DNA from: a bacterium
Lineage (GTDB): Bacteria > Cyanobacteriota > Vampirovibrionia > Gastranaerophilales > Gastranaerophilaceae
Assembly (NCBI GenBank): GCA_017626055.1
Contig: JAGAJM010000004.1
Coordinates: 124,001 to 188,000, forward strand
Length of the DNA: 64,000 nt
Reading direction: 5' to 3'
Part shown: in pieces, positions 15,715 through 25,400 of the stretch
Layout of the letters: every line of letters begins with the position of its first letter
Numbering within the stretch: the first letter of the stretch is position 1
Position numbers and translations under genes: made by a program
The notes under the pieces: generated by a model
Databases searched by the model: none
Told to the model about the DNA's origin: nothing
What the model saw: only the letters and a program-made list of their open reading frames with translations

Positions 15715-18700
15715 TTAAAAATCATCTCTACTTTCAGTATGAAGCTCTAATTCATCATAACGTCTGGTATGTTTTGTTGCAAAATCTTCAATTTTTTGAA
15801 TTTCTTCTAAGTATTTATTTCTAGTTTCAATTGCAGGTGAATTTGGTGGTAATTGAAGTTGTTTAATTAAGTCAATGTATCTTTGATAGCCTTTTAGTGC
15901 CATATTTAGTTTATTAACATCATTTTTTGCAAGGTATACAATACCTGATTTTAATTCTTCCATGTGTAAATATAATAGAGCTGTTTTTGAGTGTTGTGGG
16001 TGTTTTTCGATTTCGTCTAATAAATCGTTAAACGAAGCATCAACAAGTTTTTCAATTTTTCTGTAATTTGTATTATGAACACGATGTTTGATAGTTTGTC
16101 TTAAATCTTCTATTTTTTGTGCCCAATCAGGGTCATAATCGATGTTTCCAAGTTTTGCATTTTCTTTTTTAATAGCTTTTAATTGAGCATTAGCCGATGT
16201 AAATATGCTATCAATACGTTTAATGTATTGGCACATTCTCTTCATATTTATATCTTTGGCATATAGTTCGATTACTCGTTCTGATAAGCCAAGTTGTTCA
16301 ATGAAAAGAAGTGCTGTTTTTTCATCTGTGCCATGAATTAGTGGGTTTAAAATATAATGAAGGGCTTCGTCTGAATCTAGTGAAACTGTTCTTCCATCTT
16401 TCATTTGAAGTTGTGAATTTCTAAATTCATCTCTTACAATATTCAAGTTACCTTCTTTTGCACATTCCATGATGATGTATTGCATATCTAAAATATTTGC
16501 AATTGCCAGACCGCCTTTAATGTTATGTTCATAGACCAGTTTAACATCTGCTAATTGAGTTTTTTCTTGTTCAGAATATTTTCGTTTATCTTCATCTGAA
16601 GGTTTTGCAAGAAGTAGCATATATTCATCTAGCATTTCTTCTGGTCTTTTAAGAATTCGATGTTTCTTTGTAAATTCTTCAAAATCAGCAAAAATTTCGG
16701 GAGCACTATCCTTATTTTTTGCTCTAGCCTTGATGTATTTGTCTAATAGTTCATATGCTCTGTTTTGATGTTTTGGAGCAAAAACATTCATTACAAATGC
16801 TCTTTTGCGGTTTTCAATTTCTTTGATTTCTTCCTTAGCAGAATCAAGCATTGTTTTACCATCAAGAGTAGTTGCGTACATACTCATTTCATTAAACATT
16901 GTTGTAATATGTTCTTGTAATTTTGCATAACTTACATTATCTTCAAGTGCAAGTATATTCTGTCCAGCCTTGATTGTGTCTGCAATTGATTCATCTTCAC
17001 CAAATATCTCAAGAACACTGTAAATTTTATCGTTTACATATTTTCTTTCTTTCGTACTTGGAATAGTTTCTGGTGATTTTTTCCACAAGAATTCATAAAC
17101 TTTAGTTATTGTTTTGTATGCAGTATCTTTTTCTTTGCAGTTTTCAATTTCGTCCATAGACTCATTGATACCATTGAAAAGTTCTTTGATTAGAATTTCT
17201 TCTTCTTTAGCTTCTTCCATATCGATTTTTGGATAAGCGAAATAAGCATTATACTTGTCGAATAATATTTGTTGTAATGGTTTATATCTCTTATTAGGTA
17301 GAGAAAGAAGCATTAGTGAATAATAGTAATCTAAATATATGTCATCTAAGGTACGTTTATTTTTATAAACTGCACCACGAAGAACTTTCCCAAATTTATT
17401 AAAATCATAAATTGGAGTTGTTTCACCCATTTTTACGTTATATTCATAATCTTGATAATAAAGCATAGAAAATAGCATATTTTCAGTTTTTTCATCCATA
17501 GCAAGGAATTGTTTTAGGATGTCATAACCTGTGATTGGTTTTATGCCAAGAGCTGCATCATCAATTGTTGAACCATATTTTTGTTCAAACTCTTTAGTTG
17601 TCATGTTTTGCATTTCAGTAAAAATTTGAACAAATTCTTCATCTGAATATGGAGAAGCTATATTATCAATCCAGTTGATAATATGTTTAGGTAGTTTCTT
17701 TTTAGCAGATGAAGAATCGTCCAAATCGGCCAACGTGAATCCCAAATTAGTACGTAACATATCCCGTACTTGGTTAGCCAAATCTGTAATTTGTTTATCT
17801 TTGTTTTCAACGTTTGGAAGTTTTGTGGTTAGTGTTTGTGTAAAGTTAGCTACCATTAACTCAATTGTTTTGTCTAAACTTCCATCAAATTCGGCTTTGT
17901 TAATTCCTTTTAGGGAATTAATCAAAGTAGTTATTTGTTTTTTGGTAATTCTGATATTATTTGTTTGTGCAAAATTTTCTAATAGTTTTGTCACATCTTG
18001 TCTAACGCTTTCTGTTCCATATTGTGTAATTTCAGGATTTTTACCAAAAGCATAGTTAAAGTTTTTACGTGCGTCTAATCTAATTAATTCTTTGTTTCTT
18101 TTCAAATCTTCCATTGTTGTATGCTTAAAGAAGATTTTTTCATCAGGAAGTTCGCCGTATGATTGTAATAGTGCAATTTTTTCAAATAGAACTTTTAATT
18201 GGTCGCTATCTGGTAATTTGTCGTAAGCTTCTTTTGTTTGTATTCCTTTATCAAAAGGTTGGTTACCAAAGACTCTGCGTTGAATTCTTAAGAAATCATT
18301 GTAAGCATATTCACCGATGAATTTTGTTTTATTGATAATTTCTTGAACTTCGGTTTGAGTTTTTTCAGATGTTAATTTTTTAAAGTGATCGAAATCTCTT
18401 AGTGGATCAATCAGTGCATTTTGTCTAATTCTTCTAACTTGCATATCTGCAAGTGGAGATTTACCAGCTATTGTAGTGTCTTCGTGCATAGCAAAACGAT
18501 ACTCTTCGGTTTCAGCTAGTTTTGTTTTTCCGATTTCGTTTTGTAAGTTTTCTACAAGTTTACCATTTAGGTATTTATTATCTGTGATGTAACCTAATTC
18601 CCCACCGAATTTTCTTCTGTAATCGGTTCTGGTTAATTCTGCTTCGTCAACCCAAGTATTTGCGTGTTCTGTCGGACCCCAAGAGTTATCATGGAATAGA

Positions 18701-21564
18701 GCTTCTTTTGTTTCAAATCCATTATCAGTTCTAATAATAACATCTCTGATATCGGCTACATATTGTGCGTGCATAGCAGGGTGTCTATGGTCAACTGATG
18801 TGCCAGTTACACCTGAGTATGGTGAAGATTTAATTTTTGCAATCGCAAGAGGACCATTTGTTTCCGCATAATATGGTCTATCTGTCATGTGCTCAAAAAT
18901 TCTTACTTGTTGGTTCGCTTCAAGTCCAGATTTTCCTTCACTCATATATTCACGACCCTTTTTAAACCCAACTTCTCTATGTAATTCGTTAAGTTCTTCT
19001 TGCATATCTTTATGTTGGTATTTTAGGGATCTGGTTACTGATGAGTACCATTGATTTATTTTCTTTTCAATTTGGTCTAGGACTTCTTTTTCGTGTTTTG
19101 AGAATGTAAATAATTCGATTGGTAAATCTTTTAATTCTAGTTCTACGCCATTATGATTTGTCAAGGCTTTTGAAATTTGTGAAAATCTTTCTTGTAACAT
19201 TCTCAAATCTTTTTCAGGGATGATAGTACCAGAATTTTCGAGTTTTTTCATGATGATTGGTTTTGCCATTACTGTATTTAAAATTGTGCCATCTTCATCA
19301 CGAATTTCTAACAACTGTTGGAATACAGTAGTTATTTTTGCGGCTTCGTTAAAGTTATTCCCGATAAACTGCATTATTTGACCAATTTCTTCCATAGTTG
19401 CTTCAGGTGGAAGTTTATGAAGGGTCTTAAATTTGGCAATTACTTCTTCTCTCGGTGGATTTTCTAAAAATACTTCGTTTAATTCTTCATATTTTTCTTT
19501 AAAGTCTTGCATAAGACTTTTATTACCAATAGAGTTGAAAATTTGGATGTATTGTTCTTCTGTACAATTTTCACTTTGTAGAATTTTTGTGTATCTATCT
19601 AAAACATCAAGAACTGTTCGTTTATCTTCTTTTACATCTAAGTTAGATGCCATCATTGCTAGAACTGAAGGTTTATTTGCTTTGATAGCTTTTCTGGCAA
19701 CTTCAATATCGTTGATTAATGCACCTTTTCTACTACCAAGTGTAATGTTTTCGTAGAAACTATCCATAATATCTGTCATTATATAAACAAACGATTCTCT
19801 ATTTGTTTTTAGAGCTTCAATTAGAAATTCTGGATCATTTTCTGTTCCAAGGTTTCTTGCTAAACCTTCTTGAATTTTTGGATTTAGTTTACCAGTTTCC
19901 AATTTTTTGATTAACATATCGATATTTTTTAGAATTCGAGTTTCTCTATCTGGAATTTTGTGAACGATAGTTAAATCTTCAAGGACTTCAGGGATTTCTA
20001 ACCCCCATTTGTATTGAGTTCTGTATGTTGCCGCAGCTTCATATAAACCTTTGGCTCTGCTATAAACTCTTGCTTGATAACTTCTTGATTGACCTTCACT
20101 TAGATTATTGATAGATTGAACTAATTCTAGAATTTCTGGTGTTCTTTGTTCTAGTTTTTCTAGGTTTTTGTTAGGTAAACTGATAGATAAAAACGCATTG
20201 ATTTTTTCTCGTTTTGCTCTTTCAGTTTCGTTTGGTAAGAATACAAAATCACGAGTGTAGTCTTTAACCTTGTCAGCTTTGCTTGAATTGCGTACTTCAA
20301 GTCGTAACAAGTCAGTAAATATGGTTCGTAGTGTTTGTGTGTCAGTATCAGGCGCGATTTCAGCTAAGATACTTCTTAATGTTGAATTTAGTTTAACAAC
20401 TGATTCAATATTGCCTCTTGCTCTTTGAACGTCATTTTCTTTTTTAGCTTTTTCTGCTTGTTTTTTGTAGTTGCCAATAGCGTCTTTAGCTTTTAATAAG
20501 GTTCTATAATAATCCTGTTTTGCTTCCATTTCTTTTGTTGGTAAATTAGGCATTAAGTGGCAATCGTGGAAAGTATCAAAATCTTCTTTATCAAAAGTAC
20601 TATACATTCCGATAAATTCATTACCTGAACCTGTTGTGTTGGCAATATGCATCCAATAAAGAGCAGAAGTATCAATAATTCTATAACCTTTTGATAGTGC
20701 ATAATCAAAATCTAAGCGAGTTTTTGAAATAGGAACTTTTGTTCCTGAGCCAAGTTTATTTATATCGTAAACCATTAGAACTGGAGAATCATCAAGTTCA
20801 GACATGATAATATCAACAAAATTTACCTTGTCTTCGTAAGCAAGAGCTTTTCTACAAATTGAAATAGCCGCACACATACCATGTTCTAGCTGGTTAATAG
20901 CTTTGATATTTGGGATTTTTGATTCTGGAGTATCAACTGTAATATCATTGAGGATTTCTGCTAGCGCTTGAGTTTTTTTGTCTGCAAGTTGAGGATTGAT
21001 TTTGTACTCAGGACTCATAAAATGGTTTAATCTGTCCAAGATGTACAATTTTTGAGCAGTTGAAACTTCTGTTGAAATAATGAAATAATCAAGGTTTCTG
21101 CCTAATTGCTTGATGTTTTCGCTTTCGATTTTTTCAAGTTGTTTAGGGTCAACTTGTGAAATGATTGCTGATCGAAGTTCTAGAAGTTGTTTTTCTTCTT
21201 CTGATAGGGGTTTTGACTTGCGTAATTGTTCTAATCTTGGTGCTAATTTTTCTTGAACTTCTGGTGATGATTTTGCTAGGGATTTTGTGATTGCATCATC
21301 AAGTTTTACTTGCCAATCGTTGAATTGGCTTTTTCCTAAATTGATACGAGTTTGATATCTTAAATTTTCTGCAACATCAAGTAGAAATTCAGCATTGTCT
21401 TGCCCTGACACTTCTGAAAGACTTTCTATTGCATTGTTAATACGTCTTTGGTTAATCGTGTTTAAATTATAAGGATTATTTTCTTTTAGTTGTGCTACGG
21501 CTTTTCTATCTTCTCTTTTGCCCTTAAAGTTTGGAGCAAATGGATTTATGCTATATATTTTCAT
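15715..21564 (-). CDS. Giant papain-like cysteine peptidase homologue with F-x-G motif (NFKG)
   Basis: 1949 residues. NFKGK lies at residues 12-16; no signal peptide is visible. A papain-type catalytic set can be read: Gln225 six residues before Cys231 in NQLEHGMCAAIS, then His932 in MHAQYV and Asn960 in the classic NSWGP. Papain itself has the same Q-x5-C spacing and N-S-W-G. Here about 700 mainly helical, K/E-rich residues separate Cys from His, and nearly 1000 more helical residues follow Asn. No membrane segment or known repeat was recognised. The start has an AGGGA ribosome site. It is convergent with ftsZ and apparently monocistronic. Peptidase activity is inference from the residues; substrates are unknown. 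Confidence 0.8.
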   Translation of the reverse strand: MKIYSINPFAPNFKGKREDRKAVAQLKENNPYNLNTINQRRINNAIESLSEVSGQDNAEFLLDVAENLRYQTRINLGKSQFNDWQVKLDDAITKSLAKSSPEVQEKLAPRLEQLRKSKPLSEEEKQLLELRSAIISQVDPKQLEKIESENIKQLGRNLDYFIISTEVSTAQKLYILDRLNHFMSPEYKINPQLADKKTQALAEILNDITVDTPESKIPNIKAINQLEHGMCAAISICRKALAYEDKVNFVDIIMSELDDSPVLMVYDINKLGSGTKVPISKTRLDFDYALSKGYRIIDTSALYWMHIANTTGSGNEFIGMYSTFDKEDFDTFHDCHLMPNLPTKEMEAKQDYYRTLLKAKDAIGNYKKQAEKAKKENDVQRARGNIESVVKLNSTLRSILAEIAPDTDTQTLRTIFTDLLRLEVRNSSKADKVKDYTRDFVFLPNETERAKREKINAFLSISLPNKNLEKLEQRTPEILELVQSINNLSEGQSRSYQARVYSRAKGLYEAAATYRTQYKWGLEIPEVLEDLTIVHKIPDRETRILKNIDMLIKKLETGKLNPKIQEGLARNLGTENDPEFLIEALKTNRESFVYIMTDIMDSFYENITLGSRKGALINDIEVARKAIKANKPSVLAMMASNLDVKEDKRTVLDVLDRYTKILQSENCTEEQYIQIFNSIGNKSLMQDFKEKYEELNEVFLENPPREEVIAKFKTLHKLPPEATMEEIGQIMQFIGNNFNEAAKITTVFQQLLEIRDEDGTILNTVMAKPIIMKKLENSGTIIPEKDLRMLQERFSQISKALTNHNGVELELKDLPIELFTFSKHEKEVLDQIEKKINQWYSSVTRSLKYQHKDMQEELNELHREVGFKKGREYMSEGKSGLEANQQVRIFEHMTDRPYYAETNGPLAIAKIKSSPYSGVTGTSVDHRHPAMHAQYVADIRDVIIRTDNGFETKEALFHDNSWGPTEHANTWVDEAELTRTDYRRKFGGELGYITDNKYLNGKLVENLQNEIGKTKLAETEEYRFAMHEDTTIAGKSPLADMQVRRIRQNALIDPLRDFDHFKKLTSEKTQTEVQEIINKTKFIGEYAYNDFLRIQRRVFGNQPFDKGIQTKEAYDKLPDSDQLKVLFEKIALLQSYGELPDEKIFFKHTTMEDLKRNKELIRLDARKNFNYAFGKNPEITQYGTESVRQDVTKLLENFAQTNNIRITKKQITTLINSLKGINKAEFDGSLDKTIELMVANFTQTLTTKLPNVENKDKQITDLANQVRDMLRTNLGFTLADLDDSSSAKKKLPKHIINWIDNIASPYSDEEFVQIFTEMQNMTTKEFEQKYGSTIDDAALGIKPITGYDILKQFLAMDEKTENMLFSMLYYQDYEYNVKMGETTPIYDFNKFGKVLRGAVYKNKRTLDDIYLDYYYSLMLLSLPNKRYKPLQQILFDKYNAYFAYPKIDMEEAKEEEILIKELFNGINESMDEIENCKEKDTAYKTITKVYEFLWKKSPETIPSTKERKYVNDKIYSVLEIFGEDESIADTIKAGQNILALEDNVSYAKLQEHITTMFNEMSMYATTLDGKTMLDSAKEEIKEIENRKRAFVMNVFAPKHQNRAYELLDKYIKARAKNKDSAPEIFADFEEFTKKHRILKRPEEMLDEYMLLLAKPSDEDKRKYSEQEKTQLADVKLVYEHNIKGGLAIANILDMQYIIMECAKEGNLNIVRDEFRNSQLQMKDGRTVSLDSDEALHYILNPLIHGTDEKTALLFIEQLGLSERVIELYAKDINMKRMCQYIKRIDSIFTSANAQLKAIKKENAKLGNIDYDPDWAQKIEDLRQTIKHRVHNTNYRKIEKLVDASFNDLLDEIEKHPQHSKTALLYLHMEELKSGIVYLAKNDVNKLNMALKGYQRYIDLIKQLQLPPNSPAIETRNKYLEEIQKIEDFATKHTRRYDELELHTESRDDF

Positions 21565-21745
21565 TATTTTTCCCTATCAAAATCGTATGTCGGATAAACG
21601 TTGATGAATAATATTTTTTGCCATGTTTTTTCGCTAATATTTACATTTGTAATAATTTTTGAAACATTAAATAAAAGTTAAAAATCTGGGTTAAAAGATA
21701 AAAACGTGATAGAGTATTATTAGAATATTTTATGAGGAAATTAAA

Positions 21746-22027
21746 ATGAGTAATCAACCTGAAGTTATACAATATCAGACAACTGGAACTTGTTGTCAGG
21801 TAATGCAAGTAGCTATTCAAGATGGCAAAATATTAGAAGCAGAATTTTATGGTGGATGCCATGGAAATTTGCAAGGGATTAAAAGCCTAATTAAAGGGAT
21901 GTCTGTTGATGAAGTGATTGAAAAATTACAAGGGATTAAATGTGGTCCAAAATCAACAAGTTGTCCTGATCAATTAGCACAATGTTTAATTGAATATAAA
22001 CAAAAAAGTCTTACACAATCAAAGTAG
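21746..22027 (+). CDS. TSCPD domain protein (TIGR03905-like)
   Basis: 93 residues. GTCCQ near the N-terminus, a GGCHGN loop and the closing TSCPDQLAQ give the Cys-pair pattern of the small TSCPD proteins, which resemble the C-terminal metal-binding tail of adenosylcobalamin-dependent ribonucleotide reductases. Four to five cysteines could bind zinc or an iron-sulfur centre. A promoter-like TATT-rich stretch and GAGGAAA ribosome site precede the ATG. The NifX-like gene starts 10 bases after its stop, so the pair is an operon. The precise role is not known. Confidence 0.88.
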   Translation: MSNQPEVIQYQTTGTCCQVMQVAIQDGKILEAEFYGGCHGNLQGIKSLIKGMSVDEVIEKLQGIKCGPKSTSCPDQLAQCLIEYKQKSLTQSK

Positions 22028-22037
22028 AGGTGAAATT

Positions 22038-22430
22038 ATGAAAATAGCAGTAACTTATGATAATGGCGAAGTTTTTCAACACTTTGGTCATGCTGAACAA
22101 TTTAAAATGTACTATGTAGAAGATGGAACAATTCAATCATCTGAAGTTGTTTCAACAAATGGATCTGGCCATAGTGCTATTGCACAATTCTTAGTAGATA
22201 ATTCTGTTGATACGCTAATTTGTGGTGGTATTGGTGGCTGTGCTCAAAGAGCTTTAGCAGAAGGTAATATTAAACTTTATGGCGGTGTTGTGGGTAATGC
22301 TGATGAAGCTGTTTCAGCTTTATTATCTGGATCGTTAGTATTTGACCCAAATGCAAAATGTTCTCATCACGAGCATTCTCATGCTGAAGGTGAACATCAT
22401 CACGCTTGTGGTGGACATTGTCATCACTAA
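22038..22430 (+). CDS. NifX/NifB-type dinitrogenase cofactor-binding domain protein with His-rich tail
   Basis: 130 residues from the ATG at 22038 (AGAGGTG ribosome site). The core MKIAVTYDNGEVFQHFGHAEQF and the ICGGIGGCAQRAL segment are the NifX/NafY/NifB C-terminal fold, which binds iron-sulfur or Fe-Mo cofactor precursors. No nitrogenase genes are nearby, and such stand-alone proteins are common in anaerobes without nitrogen fixation. The last ~22 residues are a His/Cys-rich metal-binding tail (HHEHSHAEG, HHHACGGHCHH). It is second in an operon with the TSCPD protein and is followed by a strong terminator. Metal or cluster handling is likely; the client is unknown. Confidence 0.88.
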   Translation: MKIAVTYDNGEVFQHFGHAEQFKMYYVEDGTIQSSEVVSTNGSGHSAIAQFLVDNSVDTLICGGIGGCAQRALAEGNIKLYGGVVGNADEAVSALLSGSLVFDPNAKCSHHEHSHAEGEHHHACGGHCHH

Positions 22431-22448
22431 TCAAACAGGATATTTAAA

Positions 22449-22483
22449 GGGCGGGATTTGATTTCAAATCCCGCCCTTTTTCC
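22449..22483. terminator. Bidirectional terminator after the NifX-like gene
   Basis: A 13-bp stem (22449-22461 with 22464-22476), two-base loop and a T tail; it separates the operon from the convergent autotransporter gene 11 bases further on. Confidence 0.95.
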
Positions 22484-22493
22484 TTTCTTTAAA

Positions 22494-25400
22494 TTATAAT
22501 CTCCAGTTCATACCGCCTTGGAAAATGACACCTAATCTACCGATATTTCTAACTGTTGCTTGACCATACATATTAAATCTATCTGTAAATGATCTTGTGA
22601 AACCAAGTCCGTATTGTAAATATCCATTTTTCATTTCAATATCTGATAAGCCAACGTGTCCTGCGCTTCCATCCATACCTGGGATAAAGTTCCAAGCGTA
22701 AGCAACTGTTGCGTATGTGCTCCAATTTTCGTGGTCGATAACAAAGTTTACACCAGGTGCGATGTTAAAGCCGTTTAAGAATCCTGCAGTCATACTCATT
22801 TGACCATAATTACTGTGCCAATTTTGTTGGCCGAATAAGTTATAAGCAAGAGTTAAGTTAGGTTGGATTTTGAAGTGCGAACCAACTTTCCAATCGTATG
22901 AAGATTTTGTTGCCAAACCTAAGAAGTAGTTAAATGCGTTTTCTGAATATTCAGCAAGATCGATATTTGTTCCATAAACACCAACATAAGCCAGAGCTGA
23001 GTGCATTGTATTTTCTTTCATAAATGTACCCATAAAGCCTGTTTGTGCGCCGTTTTGCCACATACCTACTCTGTTGTATGTTTGACGTCCACCATTGTAT
23101 GCTAAGTATGCAGTTGGCATCCAACTCCAACCATTTTTAAGTTCTCTTAAACCAAAATCACCACCAACAATGAAGCCCCAAGAGTTGTTTCTAACCTTGC
23201 CAACTCCTGCGTTAACTTTTAATGTTTCTAAGTTACCATATACTTCTGTCCAGATTTGTCCATCACGTAAAGTTCTTTCATAACTTGCATTTCCATCAAG
23301 TACGGCAGATTTATTTTTGAGCATTTGCTCTCCGTTTGATGCAAAATGTCTTAGGTGTGCACGATTGAACAATGTATCATTGAATGATAATTGGTTCATA
23401 TATGATGCTAAACTTGAAACTTGTCCACGATATACTTCTGGGTTAAATCTTGTTAAGTCAAATGTATAACTTCCGTCGTTTGCAGATGATGGATTAAGTT
23501 TATAGTAACCGATTGGTGTAAATATTTCTTTATCGGTTGTAGCAAAAGTAACCTCTTTACCAAGGTCATCTGTTTTGAAAATTTTGCCTAATCTAATACT
23601 TCTTTCAATTGGGGCATCGTAACCGAAAATATCTCCGCCTAGGTTATAATCTGAAATCTTAATTACCCCTTCGGTATCTGATGTTGCAACTCTAATTGAA
23701 TTTGCAGTAATTGTATCGGTTGATGCTTGAGCGTTGCTTCTTGCATTGATATCAATAGCAAAGTTTGCAATTCCACCACCCAATTCACCATTGTTGATTG
23801 TTAAATTATTGATAACATTATTTGTTCTAACACTATTTGCCATGTTAATCAAACCAGAAGTATCAATGTTGATTTGATTTCCACCATCAACTTGGATAAG
23901 ACCTTTTGATGCTAAATAGTTCATAACAGAAGTGTCATCGATTACAATATTACCGCCTTGATAAGCTGGGCTATTTGTTGAGAATGTAAGAGTTGAGTTT
24001 TCTTTCAAATTCACATTCCCACCAGTGATTGCGCTATTAACATCTGCAAGTACAAGATTAGAACCTGTTAATGTTGTATTGCCGCCAGTTTGAATAAATG
24101 TGCCAGATTCAGTTGTAACTTTTGTCAAATCATCTGAAATGTATAAGTTACCATTATTAACTTCAATGTGACCATTTGTAATATCATTTTTTGTTAGGTT
24201 AACTTCAGCAGTATCGCCATTTACCTGAAGTTTAGAACCTGCTTCAATTTCTACAACAGAATCAGTATCAACAACCCCGCCAGTTGTTGTGTAAGTGCTA
24301 TTGTTTTTAAGAGCGAATTTGCTTCCAGTTACATTTAATATTGAGCTATTATTTTTGCTGCTTAAAATAGCTAATTCACTATTATCAACAACGTTAACTG
24401 TTCCACCTGAAATTTGACTATTTTCATCATTTATAACTAATGATGAACCACCTGAAATGTTGGCGATACCTGAAGATTGGCTATAAATTCCATTTGCGGA
24501 TGTTGTTTTCTTAACTCCATTTTTGAAGTTTAATGTGCCTTCGCCGAGTGCGAAATGTCCGCCGTAAGTGTCATTATTTCCGTCGATAGTAACGTTAGTG
24601 CTTTCGCCGTTTACAACAAATGTTGCACCATCAACAATTGAAACTTGAGATGCTTCATCAACTGTTCCGCCAGTTGTAATATATTTTGAACCAGCACCAA
24701 GTGAGAATTTGCCACCTGTTGAGTTTAATACTGATGAATTTTCTGATGAGTTGTTAACATTAAGTTCGCCAGTAGATGTGATATTTACTGTACCACCAGT
24801 AATTTTACTGTTTGCATCATTTAAAACTAATTTTGAATCATCAATGTTTGTAGTACCACCAGATTGGTTGAATTTAGCGCTACTTACTCCTCTTGTATTG
24901 TTTTTATTTGAAATTAGGTTTAATGTCCCACTTGAAACATTAATTTCACCATTCCAACGATCATTAGCATCGATGTTAGCTGTGCCACCAGAAACTTTCA
25001 ACGTGCTATTTTCGTTGATTGTTACTGTTGCACCAGTTTCAATGATGCCATTTTCAACATTAAGTGTGCCATTTTCTGCACCAGAACCGATATTAACGTT
25101 TCCACCAGAAATAAGATCGTTATCGTTGTTTAATGTGTTACCTTCTCCTGTAACTGTTAGAGTTCCACCTGTTTGGTTCAATGTTCCAGAAGCATTTTTG
25201 GTGCTACCAGCTAAGTTTAGTGTTCCATTTGTTAAATTAACATTTCCACTCCAACTATCGTTATTATCAAGAGTAACTTTACCACCTGAGATGTTTATTG
25301 TGCTATCAAGGGCAAGATTTGTGTTTACGCCTGAACCGATTTGTCCTTTTGTGACATTCAATGTTGAAGCTGCTGATTCTGTGCCAATGTTAAATGTTCC

